Source: Ricordea florida (lineage: Eukaryota > Cnidaria > Anthozoa > Corallimorpharia > Ricordeidae). Taken from it: 64,000 nucleotides of DNA. A model generated the notes under the pieces. That model ran no database searches. It was not told the origin of the DNA and saw only the letters and a program-made list of their open reading frames with translations. Where the stretch lies: positions 25,754,346 to 25,818,345 of the forward strand of contig OX453276.1 of assembly GCA_949710005.1 (NCBI GenBank), written 5' to 3'. The position numbers were made by a program, and so were the translations under genes. Positions 1-12,500 of this stretch are shown here, piece after piece; within the stretch, counting starts at the first letter, position 1, and each line of letters opens with the position of its first letter.

Positions 1-505
1 AAGCTTTCTTCATGTTATTTGTGTCTTCTATCGCCCTCCTGTTTAGAAAAGTCTTTCTGTAAGCTTTTTTTTATGGAATTCGTTTTTTTACATATACATA
101 ATCGATTTTATCAGTAGTTTTGTTCTTGTTCAAGTTTTTTAAACCTGTGATTATGTTTCTAGAGTTCGAGTGCTGCTGCAGCCTTTAACGTCACATTTGT
201 TTTATCACAATCACTTGACACTGTTGATGACTTCCGCACATGTTGCCCAATTGTCAGTCAGCATCAACAACGGAAGAAATGCTAAACGTGCAGCGTGTAA
301 CCATCGAGTTATCGACGCACGCGGGAGGTTGTTAGCACGAAAGAGGCGTAAGAGATGCTTGAGGCGCAGCCGAGAGCATGTCTAGCTTCTTGACTGCTTA
401 GCATGCCTCCCAAGTGCGTCCATAACTCGATGGTTGCACAGCCGCTGCGTTTATCATATCTTTTACAACATAAGACTTCACAACTCCACAATCTGATGTC
501 AGCAT

Positions 506-693
506 GCAACCCATTAGTCTGCTACACAGCCGTTATTAGTGTCGTCACGCAACGCTCCTCCCCACTAATGTGGGGAGGAGCGTTGCGTGACGCTCCTCCG
601 CAACGCTCCTCCACGCAACGCTCCTCCCCACTAGTGGGGAGGAGCGTTGCGTGACGACACTAATAACGGCTGTGTAGCAGACTAGCAACCCAT
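506..693. mobile_element. Foldback MITE with 9-bp target duplication (Mutator-like)
   Basis: Positions 515-684 form an almost complete inverted repeat that starts TAGTCTGCTACACAGCCG and ends with its exact complement; the centre has several inverted copies of CAACGCTCCTCCCCAC. It is bordered by the direct repeat GCAACCCAT at 506-514 and 685-693. A 9-bp duplication is characteristic of Mutator/MULE elements. No coding capacity. Confidence 0.85.
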
Positions 694-1039
694 GGGCAAA
701 TAGATCGCGCGTATTAGCCTATCATAGCGCGCGCTTTCCCAAACTAAGTTATAAAGTTCTTTTCAGAACTACCTGCACCTATTCACATATTTTTTTTTTC
801 TAAATTTCTATTGCGATGGTCAGATCTTCGACCATGTTTTCGCCCAGGGTGTAAATGTATGATTTTTGTGCGATTGCCAAATTGTTAAAATGTTAATGGA
901 AAGTTCTACGCTGTTTTGAAACAAATCAGAGAAGAAGAAGCCATGAAATTGAATTTTCACCTGATCATCTATCAGTAAAGTGTCCGAATGCTTATTTTAA
1001 TTTATGCCCTTAAATAGTGAGGGTTATTATGTCAGCTCA

Positions 1040-1450
1040 GTGGAGATTGATATATTAATGTGTTCAGGCAAAGAAGTTGATATAATGTGTTTAGGTAGAG
1101 ATTGATATAATTATGTGTTTAGGAAAACACCAGGCTAGACGAGGTAAGATTGTCACAGAAAGATTTTCACAGATTGTCACATTGATATAATGTTAACATT
1201 GTAGGCAGAGATTGATATGTTTCTTTTTGGTATACATTGATATAATGTTTTGTTTGGGTAGAGATTGATATAATGCGGTGTTTTGGTAGAGATTGATATA
1301 ATGTGTTTAGGTAGAGATAGATATAATGTTGTGTTTGGGTAGAAATTGGTGTAAAGTTGTGTTTAGGTAGAGATTGATATAATGCTGTGTTTAGGTAGAG
1401 ATTGATGTAAAGTTGTGTTTAGGTATAGATTGATATAATGTTGTATTTAG
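1040..1450. repeat. Tandem array of ~28-bp units
   Basis: Repeats built on GTAGAGATTGATATAATG followed by a GT-rich tail, with drift between units. A longer segment beginning GGAAAACACCAGGCTAGACG occurs once inside the array at about 1122 and again at its right edge near 1448, so the array probably grew by duplication of a larger block. Confidence 0.8.
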
Positions 1451-2227
1451 GAAAACACCAGGCTAGACGAGGTAAGATTGTCACAGAAAGAAGGTACCTT
1501 TGTCAAGTCACGACAGAGATCGAACAGTAAGGTGCGCCTAGTTGCTTTCACTAAAAAAAAACGACTTTACCTCTGTAATTCTGGCAGAGTAGCTTAGAAA
1601 TGTGGCATTTTGTGAAGGGATATAGTGGCAGGTAGCCTCGAAACCAATGTCGCAAACATGCAGCTAATTGATAGAGCCTGGACCAGGTTTGGTTTTCCTT
1701 AGCTGGGTGTCACAAAACTATATTAAGTCATTTTCACTGAGTTGGCATGATACCTTGTTGCCATGGTATCATATCTAACCCTTTTGTGTGCGGACTCATC
1801 CCATCAAACAATGGGGTTTGTTTTCTCATCCGTTCACGTTCTTGTTGTTTCGCCCAATTAGGGAAAAAGAAGTGGCGTTTCATAGTCAACTGGTAGCTCG
1901 TTTTGGACAAATTCTGCGGCGTTCATAGAGCTTCACTCTTTTTTCGGTGACGTGGGTTTAAAAAATTGTAAATCTACAAAGAATGTATTAACTCATTGGT
2001 GTTTTTGTCACCCCAAAATAGCGCAATATCTCCCTTACCATTGAACGCAACTTGCAGAGAAATTCGCAACCTCCTAAATCTGATCAGCTATTTTAACTAC
2101 TGCAGTATGTTTCCAGAAAGCATAACAATTTTTCAAAGAAATGTGTGCAACAATGAGGCAAAATGTAAACATATTAAGTCAACAAATATCTGCCTCTTTA
2201 AATCAAAATTGTCATTGCTTATACGAA

Positions 2228-2683
2228 CAGTACTCAGGGTTCGTGCTGGGGTGAGTAAACAGAATTTAAGGACTTTTTAAGGAGTGTTTAAGGACCAAAA
2301 TACAATTTTTAAGGAGTATTTCGTTTGTTTGTTTCTTTGAAAAAGTTCCCAGGACCAATACAGCTGGAACAGGAACGCCTGACTAATAAAAGATGCAATG
2401 ACTTTCATATTTTTGTCGGTTTATGATGTGTATTTGCGGCGGTAGTTCGCATTTCATAGTTTTCATGGTACTCTGCTTTTGCAATACTCTAGTTTGAAGA
2501 TCGTTAGACAATAAATAAGGAGTTCTGAAGGAGTTTTTGCTGAATTTTGTAAATTTAAGGAGTTTTTAAGCGCCCTTTAGAATGTAAATCAAATCTAAGG
2601 CGTTTTTGAGGAGGTTAAGGAGTAGCACGAACCATGCACGTTACATGCACGTGCAGTAACACGTGCACGAACCCTGAGTACTG
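2228..2683. mobile_element. Non-autonomous element with CAGTACTCAGGG termini
   Basis: The left end CAGTACTCAGGGTTCGTGC is matched by its reverse complement at the right end. The interior repeats AAGGAGTNTTTAAGGA-like phrases. No clear target duplication and no ORF of note. Confidence 0.6.
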
Positions 2684-3846
2684 GTAGTGCACCTCATGGT
2701 TTAACACTTGGTGTTATTTTCTTGTTTTAGGACGCGCGGCTTTAACAAAGTCAAAATAAAGTTTGCAGTCGAGCAGGAAATAGCGCTGTGGCAAGCGTAC
2801 AATTCCACGCTGTACTCGGATCATCACAAGTCGCCCAATACATGCATGGAAATCAATTGTAGTTAAACTAAATCGAACTCTGAACGATACGGTCGTTCTT
2901 TGGTAATTTTTAGCGTGGCCATTTTCTGCGTTACTATGATAAACATTTACAGAAGCAAATTATAATATTTTCTTGTGTTGTGTACCATACGTGACAATGT
3001 AACATACTGGTTATCGGAAGGAACGTTTTCAATAAGGGAAAGATATGAATGCCTTTATCGTTTGTTACTGTATATAACTGTCTTATGGGCAATGAAATTG
3101 TGTTTTTATAACACCGTTGTGTTAAATAGAGCTTTCCAAGACTCAGACAGCACTATCAAAACTGAGTATACTTGATGTCTTCTAGGGTAGCGTTTTTAAG
3201 GTTTTACCCGAAGCTGAGACGTTAATTTTCGTGTCAACTCAAGTTTGCTCTATACAAATACCAAAATTGACTCAGTTGACTCAAAATGGGGAATTACACT
3301 AGTTGTGTTTACTATCTTACGTAAATCTCGCCCAAGATGGCGGTAGCGCCCGCGTTTTTTCCGTCTAAAGGACGCGGGTTCTCACGCACACGCTCTTTTG
3401 CAAGAGACTCGTTCTCGTACCAGATTCCTTTAAGTCTCTGTTGCGTTCAATATAATTTCATATAAGCCATGCTTGTAATCATTTCTTCAGTTGGTGTACA
3501 TACCTAAAGTGGACCATATAATATATATTTACGCTCCCTCACAAAAGCAACACCTTGTCTCGACGTCAATTGATCTTAAGCGTTTAATTGAAAGAGTGTG
3601 GGCGTATGAGGCTTTTTACCTCGGATTCCGTGCTCCTGCGATAATATGGCAAGTACTCTGTGGTTCTTTAAATCTAGTCCATACCAGGGATGATGCGAGA
3701 ATTATTCAGTCCCTATTCTGCCTCGGATGCACTGCGCAAGCAGTCATGTGATGGTAATTCAGTCGGTGTTTTGTCTCAGATTCACTGCGCCAGCAGTCAT
3801 TCTGTCTGTAATTTGCCTCTGATTCTCTACGCCAGCGGTAATCTGA

Positions 3847-3966
3847 TAATTGTTGGTAGGTACGTGGTGTAAGCATCGTGTATGGCTATGGAGAGCAATG
3901 TATGCCATATATTCACTGACGGGGAACCACTATATGATGCTTACACCACGTACCTACCTAATTGTT
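3847..3966. mobile_element. 104-bp MITE copy 1 with 8-bp target duplication
   Basis: The element at 3855-3958 has terminal inverted repeats starting GGTAGGTACGTGGTGTAAGC. The direct repeat TAATTGTT flanks it at 3847-3854 and 3959-3966. The 8-bp duplication fits the hAT superfamily. A near-identical copy is at 36774-36877. Confidence 0.88.
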
Positions 3967-4944
3967 CAGTCGGTCCTTTGCATCGGATTATCTGCGGTAG
4001 TCAAGCGCTTAGTATTGAGGTGCACCTTCCCCCTATTTTTGTTCATCATTCAAACTCTTCCATTCAGCTTAAAAACGTAAGCAAAGAACTTACAATCACT
4101 GAATGTTTCAGAAGTTCGCAAAAGGAGAGCCATTTTCGTTCACGGCTAAGTTCCCAAGGAGAATTTATCTTGGTTAGACTGTGACGTCACTCTGGGATAA
4201 GCGAATTGGTCTGAGTGTCGGATTTTCTAGTTAAAAAAAACTTAACGAGTATTCCACCATGATCCGCCAGGTAGATTCCAATAACGAATTCTCGCAATCA
4301 GAACCACAGTTTTCATTTCACGCTTAACGTGTGAGGAATACCGCAACGAATACAGCAAGAGGGCATATATTATCTCGGAATTAACATGATTAACTACAAG
4401 AGAACAAAATAGACTCAATCATACTAGCAAACAGACAGTGTGACGAGAGAAAAGTTTTCAAATTTACTTTTTACCTCATTCACAATGAGAGTAAAAATAG
4501 ATGAAAATACATAAGTTCGTGGAGTAACATGGGACATGGAATTGCAGGACACTCTGAAAATAATTTTACCAGACGAGGGGGTGTGAGAGATGGATTCAAT
4601 GCACCAAGAAATCAGTGGGTAGTAAAAAATGATATTCCAATGACTTCACCGCGAAGCCAGGAAGAGAAAACTAATGGAAAGACGAGGGGGCCTAGGGAGA
4701 TGGGTTCAATTTACATACATGGCAAACAGAAGTTGGCTATTTCCCACACTTCACAGCGGTCAAAATCTTTTAACTCAGTTCAATGACAAGGACTTAAAAG
4801 TTGAAGGGAGTGCACGAAGGATACACGCGGTTAAATTGGATTGCTTTAAAAACAAACACTACTTAATTATAAAACGATTAAGAGCTTATATTATCGAATT
4901 TCTTATAAAAAATACGTATAGAGTGTGTTCACTTGACGTCACGA

Positions 4945-5025
4945 CGGCCATGTTGGAGAAGAAAACAAAGACACGGCGGCCATGTTGGAGGAGAAAACAA
5001 AGATACGGCGGCCATGTTGCAGGAG
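4945..5025. repeat. Three tandem units with GGCCATGTTG motif
   Basis: A unit of about 36 bp, ACGGCGGCCATGTTGGAG followed by GAAAACAAAGA, occurs three times. The CCATNTT core resembles the YY1 recognition motif. A function is not shown by the sequence. Confidence 0.65.
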
Positions 5026-5458
5026 AAAAAGATTCTTTGAGGAATTGAACTCTATTTTTATGTAAATTATTTCTTTTGTTTGAGTAACCAATATGGCTGC
5101 TGGTCACGTGAACGAACACTCTCCAATAGGTAATCAAATGGTTTCAAGTGCAATTTGGAATAAAAGAGAGTCGATGAGCTCAAGTAGATTTTTCAAAGCC
5201 TGAAAAAATTGCACGAGCCTGTAGGACGAGAGCAATTTGATGTCTGAAAAATTTACGAGTACTTACTTATTTTTGCACTTGCAATTGAAATCATTTGATT
5301 ACTTGCTAATATACATGCCAAAATTTAACTTAATTTCAACTTTCTGCCTTCATTTCCAACTTTCTGCACTGTCTGGGATTAATTGACGTGTTCTCAGCCA
5401 ATCAGCGCGTTGAAAGTTTTGTATCTATATCATTAATTGAGATATCTCATATAATTAA

Positions 5459-8400
5459 TCAATATATCCCATGTACTATTTTCAGTTCATCAATAAGTTG
5501 TTGCTTTTCTTTCAGGGGAAGAAAACTCGCTTTAGCAGCATTAAATGTCTGAAAAAAAAAAACATAAAAAAAAAACAAAACAAACAAAGAAAACAATCAA
5601 TATTCCACCTCGATGAGATTATATTGAGACTTATTGGTTATTGACTAAACGTGAGGTCAAGTTATTTATCTTATTAACCAAGCGTGAGGGCCGCACTGGG
5701 ACATTACAGTCCCTAGGTCTGCACTAAAAGGACCGAGGGACGATATTACCCTAGCACGGTCCCAGTCAGTAAGATCTTTATTTTACGACTGGAAGCTGTA
5801 TTCGGAATTTGTGTCCTGACAAGAGCTATCCTGGAGATTTTGGGAAAATGTTATGTATTTCAAGATCGAAAGTGCTTTTCTGTGCTAGCTATTCAATCAG
5901 GATTACGCAGTGATTTTTGGCCAATAGAAAGAGACTTCATACTGTCTGCCATCTTGATTTGAAAGACAAAAATCTAACACTGAATTGCGCGGGATCATTT
6001 AACACAATACCCGGTCCGATGATAGGAAAAGATTGGCCCTCGCGGGACCAATAAAGGGGTGTGATTAACTAATCTCGTATCTGGATGTGGTATGTCAGCG
6101 TTAAAAGAGGATGACCTGCGGGAAATCCCGAGCGGGCAAGATCTTATTTTGTTCGCACTGGTGGCTTATCACAGTGCGAGGTACGCTTTGTCATGCCCGT
6201 TTGTGGAGCCAGGGATAAGACAAACAAATGATATTGTTATTCATAATATGGCTTATTTCGCGCGCGGGCAAGATGAGGCGAATCCTGAGTTCTGATTGGC
6301 TACCCGAGTGAGTAAGATGGCTATATCTTGCGCGCGCGCTCGGGATTTCCCGCATTGTCCCGCAAACAAAACAAAACAAAATAGCCGAATAATAAATCCT
6401 TTACTGACCAAGCTTGTTCGGTTAACATGGCTGGATATTGGCCCTGTTCTTTTCTGCGTTTTTATTGACCTCTACTTCGGCTCATCCTCGGTGTAAAAAC
6501 ACGCCACGTTCACGAGTGACGCAGAGCAATGAAAACAAAGGAGACAAAGCAATAGAGACTAGAAAAGTAAAGTGAGAAAACAAAGAAAAACTTCATAGCT
6601 TTTTTTTTTGACTCCTGCATATGAAATAACGCAGGAGCCAATACGTCAAAGGAAACACGAGTGAGTGAGTGAAGGAGCCAATCAGCGCTCGCCTAGTACT
6701 TAGCCAATCACAATGCACAATACAATTCGCGCACCGCGAAGAATTGTGGGAAATATCTGGAAGGTCCAAGGTCCATGTGCTCCACACACCGACATCGTGA
6801 CGTTTGCAGTTGCAAAAAGGTCCGAATAAACTTAATAAATGCAGTAGCCACATGCATGCAATGCTTGCCTACACAAAGAAAAGAACTTGCACAACATGCA
6901 GCCATCTTGACCGAACAAAAACTGTGCGCGTTAATTGAAATCCTGGATTCTCATTGGCTGATTTTCATATATATATAGAACAGGCAGGAGCCGGCTGAAG
7001 AGCGGGTTTCAGTTGATTACATCAGCTTACTGTACAATGGAGTGGCCAAGAACGAACAACTGAATGAAACTTACCGCAGATGTTATTTCCGCAATGCCGA
7101 GTCCAAGGTTATTGAATGCGACGCCCTGTTCTAGATCAACTGTTGTTTGACAAATTAGAGGATCATCGGAATTGAGAGAGAAATTCGCCCCATCTTCTGC
7201 AAACCTGGAAGACATCCGAGCATGGTGAAAAACTTTTGAATCGTTACACAAACAATTTAAGCTATAGTGTGCACAAAATGCACTGAAAATTTCGCGTGCT
7301 ATAAAACTCACTCCATCTTTTTAATTATTATTTCCACAAACGCACCATTACCTTGATATAATGTGCTTATTCCTAAACAATATTTAACAATTATTCGCCG
7401 AAGGCGAAGTGAATATCAGTGAATATTCACCGATTATCACTTCGCCTTCGGCGAATAATCGTTTTAGTATAAATACACAGGTGACTATTTCAAAAAAGGA
7501 AAAGAAAAAGCAGTGTACAACACGAAAACATTTTAGCGCGCGAACGACTGGCAGCCATTTTGTTCGTCGAGGTGATTATCGGCTGATAAGCCGAGACAGC
7601 GAACCAATCAGAGCGCGCGACTTTGTATAATAACCCGAGTATATATACTAAAATACATTACTGTCAGAACGACGCTTTACAACCAACGTTTAATTTTACC
7701 ATGATTTACGAGGGGATTTGAACAAAACATACTACTTTATTTGTGGCTAAAGTTTCGTCTAAGGAAACTGCCGTAGAACGACACGCCATCTTCACTCCCG
7801 TCCAGAAACAATGCCAGTCCCAGTTACGGGAGCCAATCATCACGCGCAAATAGTGCTATTCCCTAGTTTGGTAAATACTTACGCGATGGTCGACATGGTT
7901 ACCTTTCACTTTGCCTCCGATAAGATTCACTGATATCTATTCCGCCTTAAGCGAATAAAATTAATACGAAGTATAAACTACATACCTCCTGATAGGGTGA
8001 TTCGCAAATCCCGTTTTGACCGCACCAGTCAATATACTGGAAGTGGGACAAACCTACAAAAGACAATTTTACTACAACTGCTTCTAATAGCTACTCGCAA
8101 TCTAATTGGGCAATATGCCGTTGTCGATAAGAGTCTAGCCAACGCTGCTTGCGTCAATGTGTCACGCAAAGCAATAGCCAATCAGAAACGCCCATTTTGG
8201 GGAATAAACCAATCAGATAGCGAAAAGTTATAGACAACGCTTGCCCTTTCTTTGTGTCACGATCTTGGTCACGCTCTGAAAAAACATTTTCTTTGACTTC
8301 GATATTGCGGTAAAAAACAAATCGAATGAAGTTAAGCGTTGTCTGCACTCTTATGGACAACGATATGCGTCATCACAGTGGTCGAAATTTGTCCTCACGA

Positions 8401-9555
8401 GCCGCAGCCACAACATTTTGACCACTGTGATGATGCGCACTCGTTGTCCATAAGAGTACAGACAACGCTAAACCACATTCGATTTGTTAAACAGAACATG
8501 AATATAGGATGGGTCAGTAACCTGAGAGATAACAAGTTCCTCCCTTCAGCAAACAAAACTTTATTATATAGATACTGATGAAATACCAGGATTTTTCCTT
8601 TTACTAAAAAATCATATCTTCATCGCGCACAGTGAATATATTATTTTTATCTTTCACATGTGAGGATATTGGTGTCGCCATGGTTACCAACGTGATTAGC
8701 CAACTGCGCTCACTCGTGAAATATTTTTCAACACTCGAAGAGAAATTTCGTATCTCCGCGCGGCCATGTAATATCCTCTATATCTTGTTTAAAACAGTGG
8801 AAACCAGTAAGACTTGAAACGTGTAACTGCCTTTGACTGTCTTCAACCACAGCTTGTCCACATTCAATCTACCAAGTACCATATTTGGAAAATCAACAGA
8901 AACCAAATGAACCAATCCAATTGGCTTCAGTAGCACGACGCACTCACTGGGAAGTATCCATCTCGGCTCAAAACATGGCGGTCATATCATTGTTGCAAAT
9001 GCATGTTGTTTACGACGCGCCACGGATGCGTGACTGGACAGCAAGCTCAAAAACTAGGGCAACCAGTTTCCATTTTTTATGGTACTTGGGAAATATTGAA
9101 GCTAGACAAGCTGTGAAGGCGCGTTACACGTTTCAAGTCTTATGGGAACTGATGATAGTGATGGGGATCACTGGGGTCCAATTTGGTCTGTACCATATTT
9201 CCTCTGAGAAGCACCGCGGCGCTTAATAATTTTTTCGCACCTCAGATGCGGCGCTTATTCATCTGACTAGTAAGTAGGTTAATCATACGATCACAAAACA
9301 GTATGACCACTTTGAAGGGGTCGAGTGCAGAAATCTTTTCCTAAATTCCTAATCGACTTTTCTAACAGGCTGGAATAATAATACTACTGTAGTAAGGATA
9401 GTAATAACGATAATGATAATGATAACGATAACGTTGATGATAAAGATAATAATGATGGTAACAACGATGATGATGATGATGATGATAATGATGACGCTGA
9501 TGATGATAATTATGACGATAACGATGATGATAAAGATAACAATGATGGTAACAAC

Positions 9556-9590
<35 letters not shown>

Positions 9591-12500
9591 CAATGATGAT
9601 GCTGATAACTTAATTTAAAGGAATTCTCCAATGAAATCAGTAGGAGCTATTGCACGTGTGTCTTTCTGATTTAAACTCATTGTAGAGTTCCCTACCTCAA
9701 TATGAATTCCTTCATCAAGAACTCTGTTGTAGAGCATTTTATCTTCCAACACGTGATATCCATGGCCAATTCTCTCAGCATGAAGAACATCTAACGCCTT
9801 GAAAATTTAAAATTACAAGTATACAGGAAACGTTCCCAAAGAAACTGTCGCTGAGTTGAAGTTGAAGTTGAAGTTGAAGCATCGTAAGGTTTGTTTATTT
9901 ATTTAGTTTGTCACGAATTCCTCTCAATAACTTTGGCGTTTCGAAGAGAAACCGGAACCCAAATAGGACAAAATAGGAAAAACCAAAAACCACATCGGAT
10001 ATCAAAATCGATAAGCCGCTAGTATTTTTTACGAAAACAGAAAACCAGATGCTAAAAATCGAAAAATCCGCAAACCGCAATGAACGCCAAAGCCGAAAAA
10101 CCGAAGTCTTTTGCTACAAAACCGAAAAACGGATCTAAAAATAGCCAAAACCGCAAAACCGAAAATCCCAATGCCTTCCTCTACAAGGTTAGAGTCGCTA
10201 AGATTAAATGCAGGTCTAGTTAAACTGACAGGGTAACTCAAACTTTGGCCAAATAAAGCATAACGTGCTTTACTAGAGAAAGTATGGCGCAAAAATTTTT
10301 GGGATTTCTTTACGGTCAAAAGAACAAAGCTCTAGTAACGTCAGTTATTATGGGGGAATAGCAGTGTAGCAAGAATCACATGATCCCTGTAGTTACCTCT
10401 TTGACACTGGCTGCAGGACCGGCCTCCCCAGCATGCACTGTGCGATGAATATTACAACTTCTGGCTTCCTGAGTAATTTTAAACACACTGATAAGCAAAA
10501 CACTGAAGTTATTAAATGAGTCGATCACTAAAGCCTGGTTTTCACTACGACGCAAACATAAGCAAATAAAGACAAAGAAATACGTGTCCTGTGGGGCTTT
10601 ACAAGACAAAAGGACGGTGTTTTTCTTTGTTTGTTTCTTTGTCTTTACTTTGCTTATGCTTGGTCTTATGTCGATGTCTTATGCTTATGTCGATGTCTTA
10701 TGTCATACGCTTGACTTCATTCCTTTGAGTTCTCCTTTTTTTCTGCTAATCCTTATGCTTGCGTCGTAATGAAAACCAGGCCTAACAATTATTGAATGAG
10801 CCCGTTTATGATATAAGGGTTTTCAATAAGAATTGTAGCAGCAGGAGAATTGTGTAAATTACAGAAGAATACTCTGAAAGCGCTCCATGTCTGAATTTAA
10901 AACTAGCTCAGGCCATCGAAATTTGACCGGAGAATTCTTCGTAGTAGCCGGAGAATTCTCCGATCTCCGATGCCTAATGAACACCCTGTGATGTGAAGAA
11001 TTATGCAGATCGAAGAGGTTGGTATAACATTCTACGCGAGATGCGTAATTCTTCATGTCATATAGAAGCCGAATCCAATTATTGTTTTATTATGCATTCA
11101 AAATATTTCCAGAGCTTAAAAAGACATGATGTAGCAACTTACTGATATCTTCCTCATCCAAAGTTGAAAACCTTTCACTCGCCATTTTCCTGCTCTCTCA
11201 GATACGCAAGTTTCGTGACGTCAAGTGCCTACAATTGGCGTCAATTGACGTCAATTGTAGGATAATAGCATGGATTTTTGGACACTTGACGTCATCTTGC
11301 TGGATATGAGGAATCAGCCCTGGCATTTTAGCCAATCAGAAACATTGAATGAATAATAATTAACAAGTAGAAAAAATCAAAAAATCGAGAGAGAATAATC
11401 TAATTGTTTCAGTAAAAATCATAACAAACGAATCGTGTGTCGGTGAAAAAAAATACCAAAATACTCAATCTTCCTGCGAAACCTCGCTGAAGGCGCCCAT
11501 ACGTCGCCATTTTGAAAACGATCCTCAACCAAGTGCTGTCTAATGGCTGATAGTCTGTAGTAGCTCAGCCAATCAGATTGCGGCATTTGCATAAGCATAC
11601 TAACAGATTTTTACTAAAGTAGATTATAACTCCCTGAGATTTTGAACAGCATTGGTCTTTCAAGCGCTGGCCCCACTTAAGAAGATTATTTTTTTTTACC
11701 AATAGATATATCAAAGTGCGAGTGGAAATAAAACGGTCCGTGACTTGCAGTTCCATCACCGCATATACCTTGGACAGCATGGAGGCATTCGATAACGAGT
11801 ATTCCTTTAACTTTGTTCAAAGTTGTAAACGTTAAATGGGCGTTGTCAGGTGACCGTTCACAAAAGCTTTCAACATTCTCCCAACACACGTTACTGAAAG
11901 GAAGAAAAACCAAATCTAGTCTGATCGAACATACTTTCAACAAATGGAAGACAATGAGGTATTTTTCAGGAAAAGGAAATCCGAGTTCTCCCAATACGAG
12001 TCGAAGCACTGATCTTCCGATTACTTGTTCAGACGCTCTACCACCAAGAGAAAATGAGGTACGAGAACGTACTGGGTTCTCTTACTATGATAAAGGGACA
12101 GAATCTATTTTTAGATCCGGAAACTATTTTAACTGACCAATGGTTGATGTCCTTCTCATCATGTGGTTGTAATTTCAATGCGCCATGGGGAAACCGCGCA
12201 GCCACTGAACGAGATATAAATAGATTCCGAGCTACAAATAGATTCTGTCCCCTTATGTCTCATATCAGACGGGGTTATGTTCTCTTTGCTCATCTTCTAC
12301 TGCTACCACTGAGCTACAGGAGACCCGTGGGAGCAAGGCCATTAAACTATGTTCATGGGACAAACATCCTGCAGACTGGTAGTATTTACATATCAAAGTG
12401 GATGGGAGTATTTTGAGCCCAGAGAATTCCGCCTGAAAGATGTATTTTTCAGCACGGAGAAGGAAATCCGAGTTCTTCCAAATGTTGAATGAAAATGTTG

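Larger units (their letters stand above)
1..5458. other. ADA 3' flank, repeat-rich, no gene seen
   Basis: No coding region with recognisable homology or splice structure was seen on either strand. The stretch holds a Mutator-like MITE (515-684), a tandem array (about 1040-1450), a TIR element (2228-2683), a hAT-like MITE (3855-3958) and a short repeat with GGCCATGTTG motifs (about 4945-5025). Confidence 0.6.

Noticed and set aside
9362..9631. His/Tyr-rich and Met/Ile-rich open frames
   Set aside because: Pure translation of the GAT microsatellite.
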